Made by a program: the position numbers and the translations under genes
The notes under the pieces: generated by a model
The model's database searches: none
Seen by the model: only the letters and a program-made list of their open reading frames with translations
Told to the model about the DNA's origin: nothing
DNA from: Onthomorpha sp937906975
Lineage (GTDB): Bacteria > Bacteroidota > Bacteroidia > Bacteroidales > P3
Length of the DNA: 64,000 nt
Assembly: GCA_045614605.1 (NCBI GenBank)
Contig: JAZLDH010000015.1
Location: 62,001 to 126,000, forward strand
Reading direction: 5' to 3'
In this document: piece by piece, positions 52,197 through 60,997 of the stretch
How positions within the stretch are numbered: the stretch's first letter is position 1
Layout: each line of letters begins with the position of its first letter

Positions 52197-52286
52197 AAAA
52201 TTTTCTCTTAGCTTTACGAAATTTTTTCAAAGAAAAAATAATTTTTTTCTTAGGAATATTTTTCTAATCCTAAGAGAAAATTTTAG
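52197..52286. repeat. CTTAGC/CTTAGG intergenic element, terminator of araC 2
   Basis: AAATTTTCTCTTAGCTTT is followed by a hairpin with arms TTTTTTTCTTAGGA and TCCTAAGAGAAAA (about 52242-52280) and a short T-run. Same motif family as at 28760 and 36362. Confidence 0.65.
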
Positions 52287-52332
52287 GTCAAAAAAGAGGC
52301 GTTTGAAAAGGCTTTTTCTCACTTTTTTTCTC

Positions 52333-52340
52333 TAACTTTG
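52333..52340 (+). promoter_or_regulatory. -7 box of ispG
   Basis: TAACTTTG, 28 bp before the ATG at 52369. Confidence 0.6.
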
Positions 52341-52368
52341 TGTTTTAAATTTTAACACTCATAAGATT

Positions 52369-53880
52369 ATGAATAATAACAAACCTACTTGGGCTGTGTC
52401 AAATCCTGTTACAAGACGCCTAACAAAAGAAGTGAGAGTTGGAAATGTGGGAATAGGTGGTAGCAATCCTGTGAGAGTGCAGTCAATGACTAACACCGAC
52501 ACGATGGATACTATGGCAACTGTGGAACAAACTTTAAGATTAGTGGAAAAGGGTTGCGAATTGGTAAGGATTACTGCTTCAAATGTTCAGGCCGCTCAAA
52601 ATCTTTACAACATAAAGAACGAATTAGCAAAAAGAAATTGTTATGTTCCTTTGATTGCGGATATTCATTTCAATCCTAAGGCAGCGGAAGTAGCGGCTGA
52701 AATTGTGGAAAAGGTGAGAATAAACCCCGGAAACTACACTGACAGAAACGTCTCAAAGATTCAATATAGCGACATAGAGTATCAACAAGAGTTGGACAAG
52801 ATTGCTGAAAGGCTTTCTCCACTTATTGAAATTTGCAAGAAGAATAATACTGCAATTAGAATAGGAACAAATCATGGCTCGTTGAGTCAGAGAATTATGG
52901 CAAGATATGGCGATACTCCTTACGCAATGGCGTGTTCGGCAATGGAGTTTGTGGAAATTTGCAAGGGGTTGGATTTTGATAATCTTGTGCTTTCTATGAA
53001 GGCGAGCAACGTTAAGGTTATGCACTATGCGACTCGTATGCTTTGTAGCATGATGGAGGAAAAGGGATTTAAACTTCCTATTCACTTGGGCGTAACTGAG
53101 GCTGGAAATGAAATGGAAGGCAGAGTGAAGTCTATGTGTGGCATTGGTAGTTTATTGGCGTTGGGAATTGGCGATACAATTAGAGTTTCGCTTACCGAGA
53201 TTCCAGAAAACGAAATCCCTGTTGCAAGAGATATTGTCAAGGCTTACTCTGATATTTCGCTAAAAGAGAGTGAAAAAAGCATTGAGTTACATTCTGAATT
53301 TGAAAAAAGAGAAAAACTCTCTGATGTTTCAGCATTGAAACGCTTTGATATTTGCAGGCAAAGCCCTGAGCAAATCATTGCTGATTTAAGAAACGATGTG
53401 CATAAAGCGGGAGTAATATATCAATCTGACGAGACATTTAATCAAGAAAGGCTTTTAGGAAACGTAACTGCCTTGATAATGGAGTCGATGGTTGAGAAAT
53501 TGGAGTTATGTGATGAGTCCTTGCAAGCAGAAGTGTTACAAGCAACGGGAGAGCAGGTTTTCAAGGCTGAATTTATTGCTTGCCCTTCTTGTGGACGTAC
53601 AAAATATGACATACAATCGGCATTGGCAAAGGTGAAAGCGAGGTGTGCACACTTGAAAGGCTTAAAAATTGCGGTAATGGGCTGTATTGTGAACGGACCT
53701 GGCGAAATGGCTGATGCGGATTATGGTTATATTGGAGGATTGGAAAACAAGGTGCATCTTTATAGGGGAAAAAACTTAGTGCATTCTAACATTGCGGAAG
53801 AGGAAGCATTGCCTTTGTTGGTAGATATGATAAAAGAGGACGGCAAATGGCAAAATCCAAGCGATAGTTCTAAGATTTAA
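52369..53880 (+). CDS. ispG: 4-hydroxy-3-methylbut-2-en-1-yl diphosphate synthase
   Basis: Sixth step of the MEP isoprenoid pathway. The 503-residue product has the TIM barrel (NPVRVQSMTNTDTMD, LIADIHFNPKAA, VRINPGN, HLGVTEAGNEMEG, GIGDTIRVSL) and the C-terminal 4Fe-4S domain (CPSCGRTKYD and GCIVNGPGEMADADYG). Between them lies an insert of about 110 residues (near 305-415). Bacterial two-domain IspG is about 370 residues and the Bacteroidetes three-domain type about 600 with a full A* domain, so the insert here looks shortened. It supplies precursors for the prenyl synthase at 40283. Confidence 0.95.
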   Translation: MNNNKPTWAVSNPVTRRLTKEVRVGNVGIGGSNPVRVQSMTNTDTMDTMATVEQTLRLVEKGCELVRITASNVQAAQNLYNIKNELAKRNCYVPLIADIHFNPKAAEVAAEIVEKVRINPGNYTDRNVSKIQYSDIEYQQELDKIAERLSPLIEICKKNNTAIRIGTNHGSLSQRIMARYGDTPYAMACSAMEFVEICKGLDFDNLVLSMKASNVKVMHYATRMLCSMMEEKGFKLPIHLGVTEAGNEMEGRVKSMCGIGSLLALGIGDTIRVSLTEIPENEIPVARDIVKAYSDISLKESEKSIELHSEFEKREKLSDVSALKRFDICRQSPEQIIADLRNDVHKAGVIYQSDETFNQERLLGNVTALIMESMVEKLELCDESLQAEVLQATGEQVFKAEFIACPSCGRTKYDIQSALAKVKARCAHLKGLKIAVMGCIVNGPGEMADADYGYIGGLENKVHLYRGKNLVHSNIAEEEALPLLVDMIKEDGKWQNPSDSSKI

Positions 53881-53892
53881 TTTTTTTTGTTG

Positions 53893-53900
53893 TAACTTTG
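53893..53900 (+). promoter_or_regulatory. -7 box of folE
   Basis: TAACTTTG, 34 bp before the ATG at 53935. Confidence 0.6.
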
Positions 53901-53934
53901 TCGCTTAATTTCTAAAAAGAACAATTTTATTGTA

Positions 53935-54561
53935 ATGAATAACACAGATAATTCTACTCAATTTGGGTATCAAAAAATAGAACGCTATAACGAAGACACG
54001 TTAGAGAAATTGGCTTACCACTATAAAGAAATTTTGGGCTTGCTTGGCGAGGACGTAAACCGAGAAGGATTATTGGCAACGCCTATGAGAGTTGCAAAGG
54101 CTATGCAATTTTTTACTCATGGCTATGATTTAGAACCTGAAAACATACTTCGTTCTGCTATGTTTAAGGAAGACTATAAGCAAATGGTGATTGTGAAAGA
54201 CATAGAGATATATTCTCTTTGCGAACATCACATGGTGCCAATGGTTGGTAAGGCTCACGTGGCTTATATTCCGAATGGATATATTGTAGGTTTAAGCAAA
54301 ATTCCTCGAATTGTAGATGTGTTTGCTCGAAGATTGCAGGTGCAAGAGAGAATGACGCAACAGATTAAGGATTGTATTCAAAATACTTTAAATCCCTTAG
54401 GTGTGGCGGTTGTAATTGAAGCAAGGCACTTGTGTATGAGTATGAGGGGAGTTCAAAAACAAAACTCCGTTACTACTACTTCGGATTTCACAGGTGCTTT
54501 CCTTAAAAATAAAGAAACAAGGGAAGAGTTTATGCACCTTATTGGCGTAAAACTTCTTTAA
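53935..54561 (+). CDS. folE: GTP cyclohydrolase I (type IA)
   Basis: First step of folate/pterin synthesis, GTP to dihydroneopterin triphosphate. The 208-residue product has the zinc ligands Cys and His in SLCEHHMVPM and the later Cys in EARHLCMSMRGV, so it is the zinc-dependent IA form. NREGLLATPMRVAKAM and GLSKIPRIVDVFARR are standard. It is followed by a terminator that overlaps its stop codon. Confidence 0.96.
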   Translation: MNNTDNSTQFGYQKIERYNEDTLEKLAYHYKEILGLLGEDVNREGLLATPMRVAKAMQFFTHGYDLEPENILRSAMFKEDYKQMVIVKDIEIYSLCEHHMVPMVGKAHVAYIPNGYIVGLSKIPRIVDVFARRLQVQERMTQQIKDCIQNTLNPLGVAVVIEARHLCMSMRGVQKQNSVTTTSDFTGAFLKNKETREEFMHLIGVKLL

Positions 54562-54600
54562 CTCTTAGCTTTATTTTTTTAAAGCTAAGAGTTCTTTTTC
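54560..54600. terminator. Bidirectional terminator shared by folE and lpxD
   Basis: AACTCTTAGCTTT (54560-54572) pairs perfectly with AAAGCTAAGAGTT (54581-54593) around an 8-nt loop with T/A runs. It overlaps the folE stop and the last codons of lpxD (stop at 54571-54573). Confidence 0.85.
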
Positions 54601-55602
54601 TAATTTATCTATTTGTTTTTTCATTTGGTCTAATTTGCGGAAATAGACATAGCTTTTCATATATTGTTTCGCTTCTATGGCTGGCGAACCTATGATTGTG
54701 GAGCCTTCTTTTACGTCTGAGATTATTCCTGCTTGCGCTCCTATTGAGCATTTGTCGCCTATTGTTATGTGGCCTGAGAATCCTACTTGTCCGCCTACGA
54801 AACAGTTGCTTCCTACTTTGGTTGAGCCTGCTACTCCTACTTGTGCTGCCATTACGGTAGAGCTTCCTACTGTTACGTTATGACCTAATTGGCATAGGTT
54901 ATCGATTTTTGTGCCTTTTTCTACGACTGTTGAACCCATTGTGGCTCTATCGATTGTGGTATTGGCTCCTATTTCTACCTCATCTTTGATTACGACATTT
55001 CCTATTTGAGCAATTTTTTTGAATGTGCCGTCTGCAAGTGGTGCAAAGCCAAAGCCGTCTGCTCCAAGCACTGCTCCTGCATGTATTATGCAGTTATTGC
55101 CTATTACTGTGTCGTGATAGATTTTTACTCCTGGGAAAAGGGTTACGTTATCACCTATTGTTACGTTGTCGCCTATGTAAACTTGTGGGTATATTTTGCA
55201 ATTGTTTCCGATTTTGGCGTATTGAGAAATTACAGCAAACTCTCCTACATAGTTGTTTTCGCCTATTTTTGCGTTTTTGTCAATAAAGGCAAGCGAGGAT
55301 ACGCCTTGTTTGTTAAATCTGTATTGATTGTAAACTTCTAAAAGCTGTGCAAAACAGCTATATGCGTCTTTAACTCTGATTAGTGTGGCTTCTATTTTTT
55401 CTTCTGCGACAAAATCTTCGTTTACTATTACAATGCTTGATTTTGTGTCGTATATATATTGTGTGTACTTAGGATTGGCAAGGAAAGATAAGCCTCCTGC
55501 TTCTCCTTCTTCTATTTTGCATAGTTTATTTACAACAACTTCTTGGTTTCCTTCGATTTGCCCATTCAATAGTTGAGCTATTTGTTTTGCATTGAACTCC
55601 AT
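54571..55602 (-). CDS. lpxD: UDP-3-O-acylglucosamine N-acyltransferase
   Basis: Third step of lipid A synthesis, N-acylation of UDP-3-O-acylglucosamine. The 343-residue protein has an N-terminal uridine-binding domain (LSFLANPKYTQYIYDTKSSI). A left-handed beta helix of hexapeptide repeats covers about residues 100-300 (IGDNVTIGDNVTLFPGVKIY), with the catalytic His in DNLCQLGHNVTVG. A C-terminal coiled helix ends the protein. It is the last gene of the guaB operon. Confidence 0.96.
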   Translation of the reverse strand: MEFNAKQIAQLLNGQIEGNQEVVVNKLCKIEEGEAGGLSFLANPKYTQYIYDTKSSIVIVNEDFVAEEKIEATLIRVKDAYSCFAQLLEVYNQYRFNKQGVSSLAFIDKNAKIGENNYVGEFAVISQYAKIGNNCKIYPQVYIGDNVTIGDNVTLFPGVKIYHDTVIGNNCIIHAGAVLGADGFGFAPLADGTFKKIAQIGNVVIKDEVEIGANTTIDRATMGSTVVEKGTKIDNLCQLGHNVTVGSSTVMAAQVGVAGSTKVGSNCFVGGQVGFSGHITIGDKCSIGAQAGIISDVKEGSTIIGSPAIEAKQYMKSYVYFRKLDQMKKQIDKLEKELLALKK

Positions 55603-55613
55603 AATTTTATTTT

Positions 55614-56213
55614 TTAATCGGATAATTTAATATAAGGGCGAAGTTTGTTGTAGGTTTCTTCGTCCATTAAATGTATTTTTTTTATTTCTTCTATGTTTGT
55701 AAAGTCTTTTTCGTATTTTTTGCGAAAGCGAATTAGGGCTTTGGCAAGGGGAAAGTCTATGTAGGGGTGGCGCGCTAAGTATTTTGGGTCATCGCTATTG
55801 ATATTGACTTTTCGGATTTGGGTTTTGCCTGCATAGAAATGTGGACTTATTTGTTTGAAGGTTTCTTCGTCAATAGTATATACTTCTTTTAGTTGTTCTA
55901 CACTCACATATCCACCTAATTTTTGCCCATATTTGTAGATACTTCTTGCTCTCACCTTTCCAACGCCTTTTACTTCTTGAAGGTCTAAGGTATCTGAGGC
56001 ATTGAGGTCAAGATATACGGAGTCTTTTACTGGGGGTGGGGCAAGGGTAAGGGTTTGTTTTGGGGTGTTGTTTAATTCGTTTGCTTCTAAAAGGGTAAAC
56101 TTGTCTTTTACAAAAAGAAATATCAAACCAAAACCTAATGCAATACCAAATAGAAAATATATTGCGTTTTTGTGTCGGTTTGATATGCGTTTAAGACGAA
56201 TTTTATTCTTCAT
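55614..56213 (-). CDS. Membrane-anchored helix-hairpin-helix protein (ComEA-like)
   Basis: A 199-residue protein with one N-terminal membrane helix (about residues 17-35) and two helix-hairpin-helix DNA-binding modules: LDLQEVKGVGKVRARSIYKY (about 75-95) and the degenerate LARHPYIDFPLAKALIRFRK. This shape fits ComEA, the periplasmic DNA receptor in transformation, and a short ComEC is encoded at 43323. It overlaps the preceding TlpA-like gene by 11 bp. A DNA-uptake role is inferred. Confidence 0.82.
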   Translation of the reverse strand: MKNKIRLKRISNRHKNAIYFLFGIALGFGLIFLFVKDKFTLLEANELNNTPKQTLTLAPPPVKDSVYLDLNASDTLDLQEVKGVGKVRARSIYKYGQKLGGYVSVEQLKEVYTIDEETFKQISPHFYAGKTQIRKVNINSDDPKYLARHPYIDFPLAKALIRFRKKYEKDFTNIEEIKKIHLMDEETYNKLRPYIKLSD

Positions 56214-57315
56214 TGAATAATTCTTCTATTGCCTTGTCGATTTCTTCTTGGTACAATTCTCTTTTTATTACCTTTCCGTCTTTGTCGGCTATTATGTTGA
56301 AAGGTATTGTTTGGAAATCGTATTTTGCAGTCAATTCATGACCATTTCCCCATAAAGAAAGCCATGGTAAAGGGTTTGCTTTTGTGTACTCTAACCACTC
56401 CATTGGGTTGGTATCTACGGAAATGTTTACTATTTCTAAGCCTTTGGAGTTGTATTTTTCGTATAGTTTTTTCAATTGTGGCAATTCTTCTTTGCAAGGC
56501 TTGCACCACGATGCCCAAAAGCATACTAAAACATAGTTATGTGGCTTTATGTCTCTTTCGGTGTATTCTTTTTCATCTCTATCTATTGCATTGAAACTTA
56601 AAATAGAAGAAGATAATGCTCTTTTTTGGCGTTCGGCTAATATCTTGCAAAGGTATTCTGCCCAGGCGTTTTCTCCCTCTACGCTAAGACAAAGGTTTGA
56701 ACATAGGTCTATGATAGGATTTTGTTCGTTTAGCTTGAATTGTGTCATTTGTCCTATGAGTAGGGAATAGGCTAAGCCTGATTCTGGATTTTGTTCTATG
56801 TAGGTTTTGTATATTTCTGATTGTTTAGTTAGGATTTCTTTTTGTTTTTCTGGCTCTTTTAAGAATTTGCGATTTTCCTCCATCAATTCGTTGTAGAATT
56901 TGGAGAAGGATTCTGCTTTTTTGGTGCCTGAGTAGGTGGTTTTGAAGTAGTCTTCTTTTGCTATGTACTTATCTATACCGCTGATTTTGACTGTGAGGGT
57001 TTTCCCTTTTTCTAAGGGCAAGGGTAAGGTGGTTGCAAATTGATTGTCTGCACTTAGTATTATCATTGTGCAATCTTTGATTTTTTTGTCAAAAGATATG
57101 GTGTCTAATACTATTTGAGCTTTGCCTGCTGTAAAGCTTGTGCTTGCTAAGACTTCTTCTTGTTTTGTTTCTATTTGGTTTGGAGTAGCGTATATTAGTT
57201 TTATTTCTCCTTCTGTAAGTTCTGGTATTTCTACTACTAAGCCACTCTTGCTGCTACAAGAGATTGATAGTATTATTATGGCTAATATTTTTAGTATTTG
57301 CTTGCTCCTTTTCAT
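56203..57315 (-). CDS. TlpA-like thioredoxin lipoprotein (DUF4369 type)
   Basis: A 370-residue lipoprotein (lipobox ISC, Cys 20). The N-terminal 110 residues resemble the DUF4369 beta domain, a helical middle follows, and a C-terminal thioredoxin domain has CFWASWCKPCKEELPQLKKL and the cis-Pro loop FQTIPFNIIADKDG. Such proteins act as periplasmic reductases, probably fed by DsbD. It is 6 bp after the preceding gene and overlaps the following HhH gene by 11 bp. Confidence 0.9.
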   Translation of the reverse strand: MKRSKQILKILAIIILSISCSSKSGLVVEIPELTEGEIKLIYATPNQIETKQEEVLASTSFTAGKAQIVLDTISFDKKIKDCTMIILSADNQFATTLPLPLEKGKTLTVKISGIDKYIAKEDYFKTTYSGTKKAESFSKFYNELMEENRKFLKEPEKQKEILTKQSEIYKTYIEQNPESGLAYSLLIGQMTQFKLNEQNPIIDLCSNLCLSVEGENAWAEYLCKILAERQKRALSSSILSFNAIDRDEKEYTERDIKPHNYVLVCFWASWCKPCKEELPQLKKLYEKYNSKGLEIVNISVDTNPMEWLEYTKANPLPWLSLWGNGHELTAKYDFQTIPFNIIADKDGKVIKRELYQEEIDKAIEELFNEE

Positions 57316-57321
57316 ATTCTT

Positions 57322-58659
57322 TTATTCTTCTATTATTTCTCCTATTGGTTTGCGAAGGACCATTTGCATTTGTTTCTTAATTACGTATTGTCCTTTTTTG
57401 TTTAGCTTGTATGGTTTTAACCAGCCTCCTAATAATGGAAATGCTCCTGGCTCTCCTTCTTTTGCTGAGTAGAAATAGTCTGATAGTTCTTCTTCTTCTA
57501 TTTTTTTACCTATGTAAATGGTGTCTAATTGGAAGACATTAAGATCGACTGTAAGGGTTTGTAGTTTTGTTTCTTTGTCTTTTTCTTTTTTTGTTGGGAT
57601 TGATTTGTAGTAGGCTTTGCCTTTGTTGTCATATACTTTTGCATAGAATTTTAATCTTGCATCGTTTTGGTGCAATTCTATTGGTACTCTTACTTTTACT
57701 ATTGGTAAGAAGTTTTCTTTGTTTTGACAAGAGTGGTAATCTGGTTGATGCTCGGCATCTATCACGATATAGCCTCCGTTTACTAAGAATTGTTTTTTGT
57801 GTGGTATTAAGTGGTAGTTGTTTGTTAGGTCTTCAAAGTTCAAATATTCTTTGTAGGAGATGTTGCATGTGTATTCTATTGTGTCTTTTGTGTGTGTTAT
57901 TGATTCTAATGCTCCTTTTGGAATTGTTACGCTCGCATGATTGCCCGATAATACTGAGTCTTGTGATGGGTAATAGTAGTCAAAATATTCTCCTAAACAG
58001 CCTTCTGGGTCGTCTTCTATGATTAGTCTTACTTTTCCTACAAGATTTATGCCGTCTTTTACTCTTTCTTCTTCTGATTTGTCGTAAAGTGAGGTCCATT
58101 TAAAGTCAAATGGCATTTTGTATTTGATATAGTATGGCATTTCTCCACTGCAAGAGTGTGTGTAGGTGCTTGGTGTTCTTTTTATGATAAATTCTGTTCC
58201 TTCTCTTGATGAAAAATAGTTGAATATCATTGCTGCTCTGTCTCTTGCTAATGAGGCATTCAATTCATTTAATGGATCCGCATCATCAAATGCGTCTATT
58301 GTCATTTTATAAAACTTAGTATTTTCTTGCGCAAAAGCAATGGAATATATACTGTCTAATATGTTTAGACCTTCTTCTGTATAGTAGGCAGATGATGGCT
58401 CAAAACAGATGTATGCTTCGATTCTTTCAGGATAATATGGCTCTGTGGGTTGTTGTGTCTTTGGTGTTTTGCCTCTTTTTGGCTTTGGCGGTTGAGAAAC
58501 CATTAAATAGTTACAACCATCGCTTTGAAGCCCTATTGCTTGTTTTGTTGCGTTCGTAGTTGTTGTGTTGTTAGCTTGTGGATTTCTTTCTCTTGCTGGT
58601 TGTGCTACAAGAGTTAATACGAATAAATTGGCTGCTAAAAAATATAATACCTTTTTCAT
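57322..58659 (-). CDS. Exported protein with OmpA-like segment
   Basis: A 445-residue protein with signal peptide (MKKVLYFLAANLFVLTLVAQ) and a proline-rich linker (PPKPKRGKTPKTQQP). Around residues 75-160 comes a region that could be an OmpA-like fold (IEAYICFEPSSAYYTEEGL, NASLARDRAAMIFNYFSSRE), and the rest is beta-rich. The domain call is tentative. It lies 4 bp after the MoxR gene and 6 bp before the TlpA-like gene, within the envelope operon. Confidence 0.6.
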   Translation of the reverse strand: MKKVLYFLAANLFVLTLVAQPARERNPQANNTTTTNATKQAIGLQSDGCNYLMVSQPPKPKRGKTPKTQQPTEPYYPERIEAYICFEPSSAYYTEEGLNILDSIYSIAFAQENTKFYKMTIDAFDDADPLNELNASLARDRAAMIFNYFSSREGTEFIIKRTPSTYTHSCSGEMPYYIKYKMPFDFKWTSLYDKSEEERVKDGINLVGKVRLIIEDDPEGCLGEYFDYYYPSQDSVLSGNHASVTIPKGALESITHTKDTIEYTCNISYKEYLNFEDLTNNYHLIPHKKQFLVNGGYIVIDAEHQPDYHSCQNKENFLPIVKVRVPIELHQNDARLKFYAKVYDNKGKAYYKSIPTKKEKDKETKLQTLTVDLNVFQLDTIYIGKKIEEEELSDYFYSAKEGEPGAFPLLGGWLKPYKLNKKGQYVIKKQMQMVLRKPIGEIIEE

Positions 58660-58663
58660 TATT

Positions 58664-59617
58664 TTATTTGCTGTTTATAAGTTCTTTTATTATGGTTTCG
58701 GCTGTGTATCCATTGGCTTGTGCTTCGTAATTCAAGACTATTCTGTGGCGAAGTGTTGCAACGGCTATCGCATTCACGTCTTCTATGTCGGGAGAATACT
58801 TGCCATTTAATACGGCGTGTGCTTTCGCTCCCATTATTAGGTATTGTGAGGCACGAGGACCTGCTCCCCATTGCAAATACTTGTCGGCAATTTGACTTCC
58901 CTTGCGTCTTGTTTTTGAAACTAAGCTCACAACATAGTTATATACGTTATCGCTTACAGGTACTTGCTTAATTAGGTTTTGAATGTTAAGAATGTCTTGA
59001 ATTTCTAATATCTTTTCTACTTCTATTGTTTTATCTGTTGTGGTATTTTTTAGTATTTCTACTTCTTCTTCAAATGAGGGATAATCCAACCAAAGCATAA
59101 ACATAAATCTATCTAATTGTGCCTCTGGTAAAGGATAGGTTCCTTCTTGCTCGATTGGGTTTTGGGTTGCTAATACAAAGAATGGTTCTTGCAAAGGATA
59201 GGTTTTTGCATTTACTGTTACTTTATGTTCTTGCATTGCTTCTAATAGTGCCGATTGTGTTTTGGGTGGTGTTCGGTTTATTTCGTCTGCAAGTAGTATG
59301 TTTGCAAATAATGGTCCCTTTATAAATTCTAATTCTCTGTTTGTATTTAAAATTTCACTTCCTATTATGTCCGAAGGCATTAAGTCAGGAGTAAATTGTA
59401 TTCTTTTGTAAGTTAAGCCTAATGTTTTGGCGATTGTATTTACTAAAAGCGTTTTTGCTAAACCAGGAACTCCCACTAAAAGACAATGTCCCGAAGAAAG
59501 AATTGATATTAGTATTTGATTTACTATTTCTTTCTGCCCAACAATTACTTTTGCTATCTCTTTTTTTAAAAGATTGCACTTATTGATTAGTGAATTTAGT
59601 TGTTCTACTTGGTTCAT
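58664..59617 (-). CDS. MoxR family AAA+ ATPase
   Basis: A 317-residue cytoplasmic ATPase with Walker A (GVPGLAKTLL), Walker B (LLADEINRTPPKTQSALLEAM), the arginine-bearing LATQNPIEQEGTYPLPEAQLDRF and a C-terminal lid. MoxR proteins act as chaperones and are usually followed by DUF58 and von Willebrand factor genes (Bat operon). Here neither follows; the neighbours are a PpiC/SurA chaperone and an OmpA-like protein. Confidence 0.93.
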   Translation of the reverse strand: MNQVEQLNSLINKCNLLKKEIAKVIVGQKEIVNQILISILSSGHCLLVGVPGLAKTLLVNTIAKTLGLTYKRIQFTPDLMPSDIIGSEILNTNRELEFIKGPLFANILLADEINRTPPKTQSALLEAMQEHKVTVNAKTYPLQEPFFVLATQNPIEQEGTYPLPEAQLDRFMFMLWLDYPSFEEEVEILKNTTTDKTIEVEKILEIQDILNIQNLIKQVPVSDNVYNYVVSLVSKTRRKGSQIADKYLQWGAGPRASQYLIMGAKAHAVLNGKYSPDIEDVNAIAVATLRHRIVLNYEAQANGYTAETIIKELINSK

Positions 59618-59620
59618 TGT

Positions 59621-60988
59621 TTATTTTATCCAATTTAGTTTGAAATCACAAGATTGATATTCAGGCTCTATTTTTACATACGTTTTCTTCAATCTTTTGT
59701 TTGCCCATTCTTTGATTACTTCTGTTTTTTTATTATCTAAAGCTGAGGCTTGTACTTTATCGTAATCAAGAGTTAAATCAACTTTGTGTGCATCGGTTTT
59801 TCTATTTACTTTTATCAATCTATAGGCTTCTGATAATTCTGTTTTAAATTTAACAGGCTTTGTAATCTCGCCTTGCTTCATAGAATTGAAATCAACCTTT
59901 TCTATATTGTAAATCGTTTCGTTTATTGCATCTTTTGAGAAAATAGCACTTGCATTATGAGGATTTACTATTAATCCTTCATTTACTTTTGATGGGTCTT
60001 CTGAATATTTTACAATTGCTTCTTCAAAGGTTATTTCTCCGTTATCAATTTGTTTTTTTATGTTTTCTAATTCTTGGTAAGCTTCACCTAATTGTTGTGG
60101 TGTTACTTTTGGTTGCAACAAGATATGACGACAATTTACTTGATTACCTCTTCTTTCTATCATTTGTATGATATGATAACCGTATTTTGTTTCAATAATA
60201 GGAGATATCTCGCCATCTTGAAGTGCAAAAGCAGCATTTTCAAATTCTCCTACCATATCACCACGAGAAAAGAAGCCAAGCTCTCCTCCTTTCTTTGCAG
60301 AAGCTGGATCTTCTGAATAAAGAGTTGCTATTGTCGAAAACTTACTTCCTTTTAATACTCTATCTCTATATTCATTTAGCTTTGCTTTTACTCTTTCCTT
60401 TTCTTCCTCAGAAACTTTCGGCATTTTCACAATTTGAGAAAGCACATACTCTTGCTCAATAGTAGGTAGGCTATCTTTTGGTATTGAATTATAGAAATCT
60501 ACCACTTCTTGCGGAGTTACAGATAATGATCCTGTTAATTTTTGCTCGATTTGAGCAATCATTATGTTTTCTTTAATTACGTCTTTATAATAAGATTTTA
60601 TTTCGCTCAAAGACTTTCTCATTTGTTTTTCCAACATCTCTTGAGAGCCATAAGCACTAATCATATATCTTATTCTATTATCCATCTCTCTATTTACTTC
60701 CTCGTCAGTAACCTCGATTGAATCAATTTCTGCTTGGTGCAACATCAATTTATTTATTAGCATTGATTCTAATAAATTGCATTTTTGTTCAAATTCGTTT
60801 TCAATAATGAGTTTACTATTCATCTTTTGTTGAAGAAATGCGGTTTCTAATTCTGATTGTTTAATCATATTTTGTCCTACAACCGCAATTACTCTATCTA
60901 CAACTAAATCATCATTATTTGTCTCTTGTGCAGAGGCAACAAAACCTAAAAACAAAGTAAATATTGATAATAAAAATAATCTTGACAT
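59621..60988 (-). CDS. surA: SurA-like periplasmic peptidyl-prolyl isomerase
   Basis: A 455-residue periplasmic chaperone for outer-membrane proteins. Signal peptide (MSRLFLLSIFTLFLGFVASAQ), a SurA-type N-terminal helical region (VDRVIAVVGQNMIKQSELE), and two rotamase domains (near residues 180-280, VLSQIVKMPKVSEEEKERV with GGELGFFSRGDMV; and near 285-390, VNCRHILLQPKVTPQQL). It lies 9 bp after a second PpiC protein. The start and order match SurA well. Confidence 0.9.
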   Translation of the reverse strand: MSRLFLLSIFTLFLGFVASAQETNNDDLVVDRVIAVVGQNMIKQSELETAFLQQKMNSKLIIENEFEQKCNLLESMLINKLMLHQAEIDSIEVTDEEVNREMDNRIRYMISAYGSQEMLEKQMRKSLSEIKSYYKDVIKENIMIAQIEQKLTGSLSVTPQEVVDFYNSIPKDSLPTIEQEYVLSQIVKMPKVSEEEKERVKAKLNEYRDRVLKGSKFSTIATLYSEDPASAKKGGELGFFSRGDMVGEFENAAFALQDGEISPIIETKYGYHIIQMIERRGNQVNCRHILLQPKVTPQQLGEAYQELENIKKQIDNGEITFEEAIVKYSEDPSKVNEGLIVNPHNASAIFSKDAINETIYNIEKVDFNSMKQGEITKPVKFKTELSEAYRLIKVNRKTDAHKVDLTLDYDKVQASALDNKKTEVIKEWANKRLKKTYVKIEPEYQSCDFKLNWIK

Positions 60989-60997
60989 AACTTATAA

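Noticed and set aside
57567..58022. 151-codon plus-strand frame rich in Leu, Cys and Arg
   Set aside because: Antisense to the exported OmpA-like gene; the composition is what an opposite-strand frame of AT-rich coding DNA gives.
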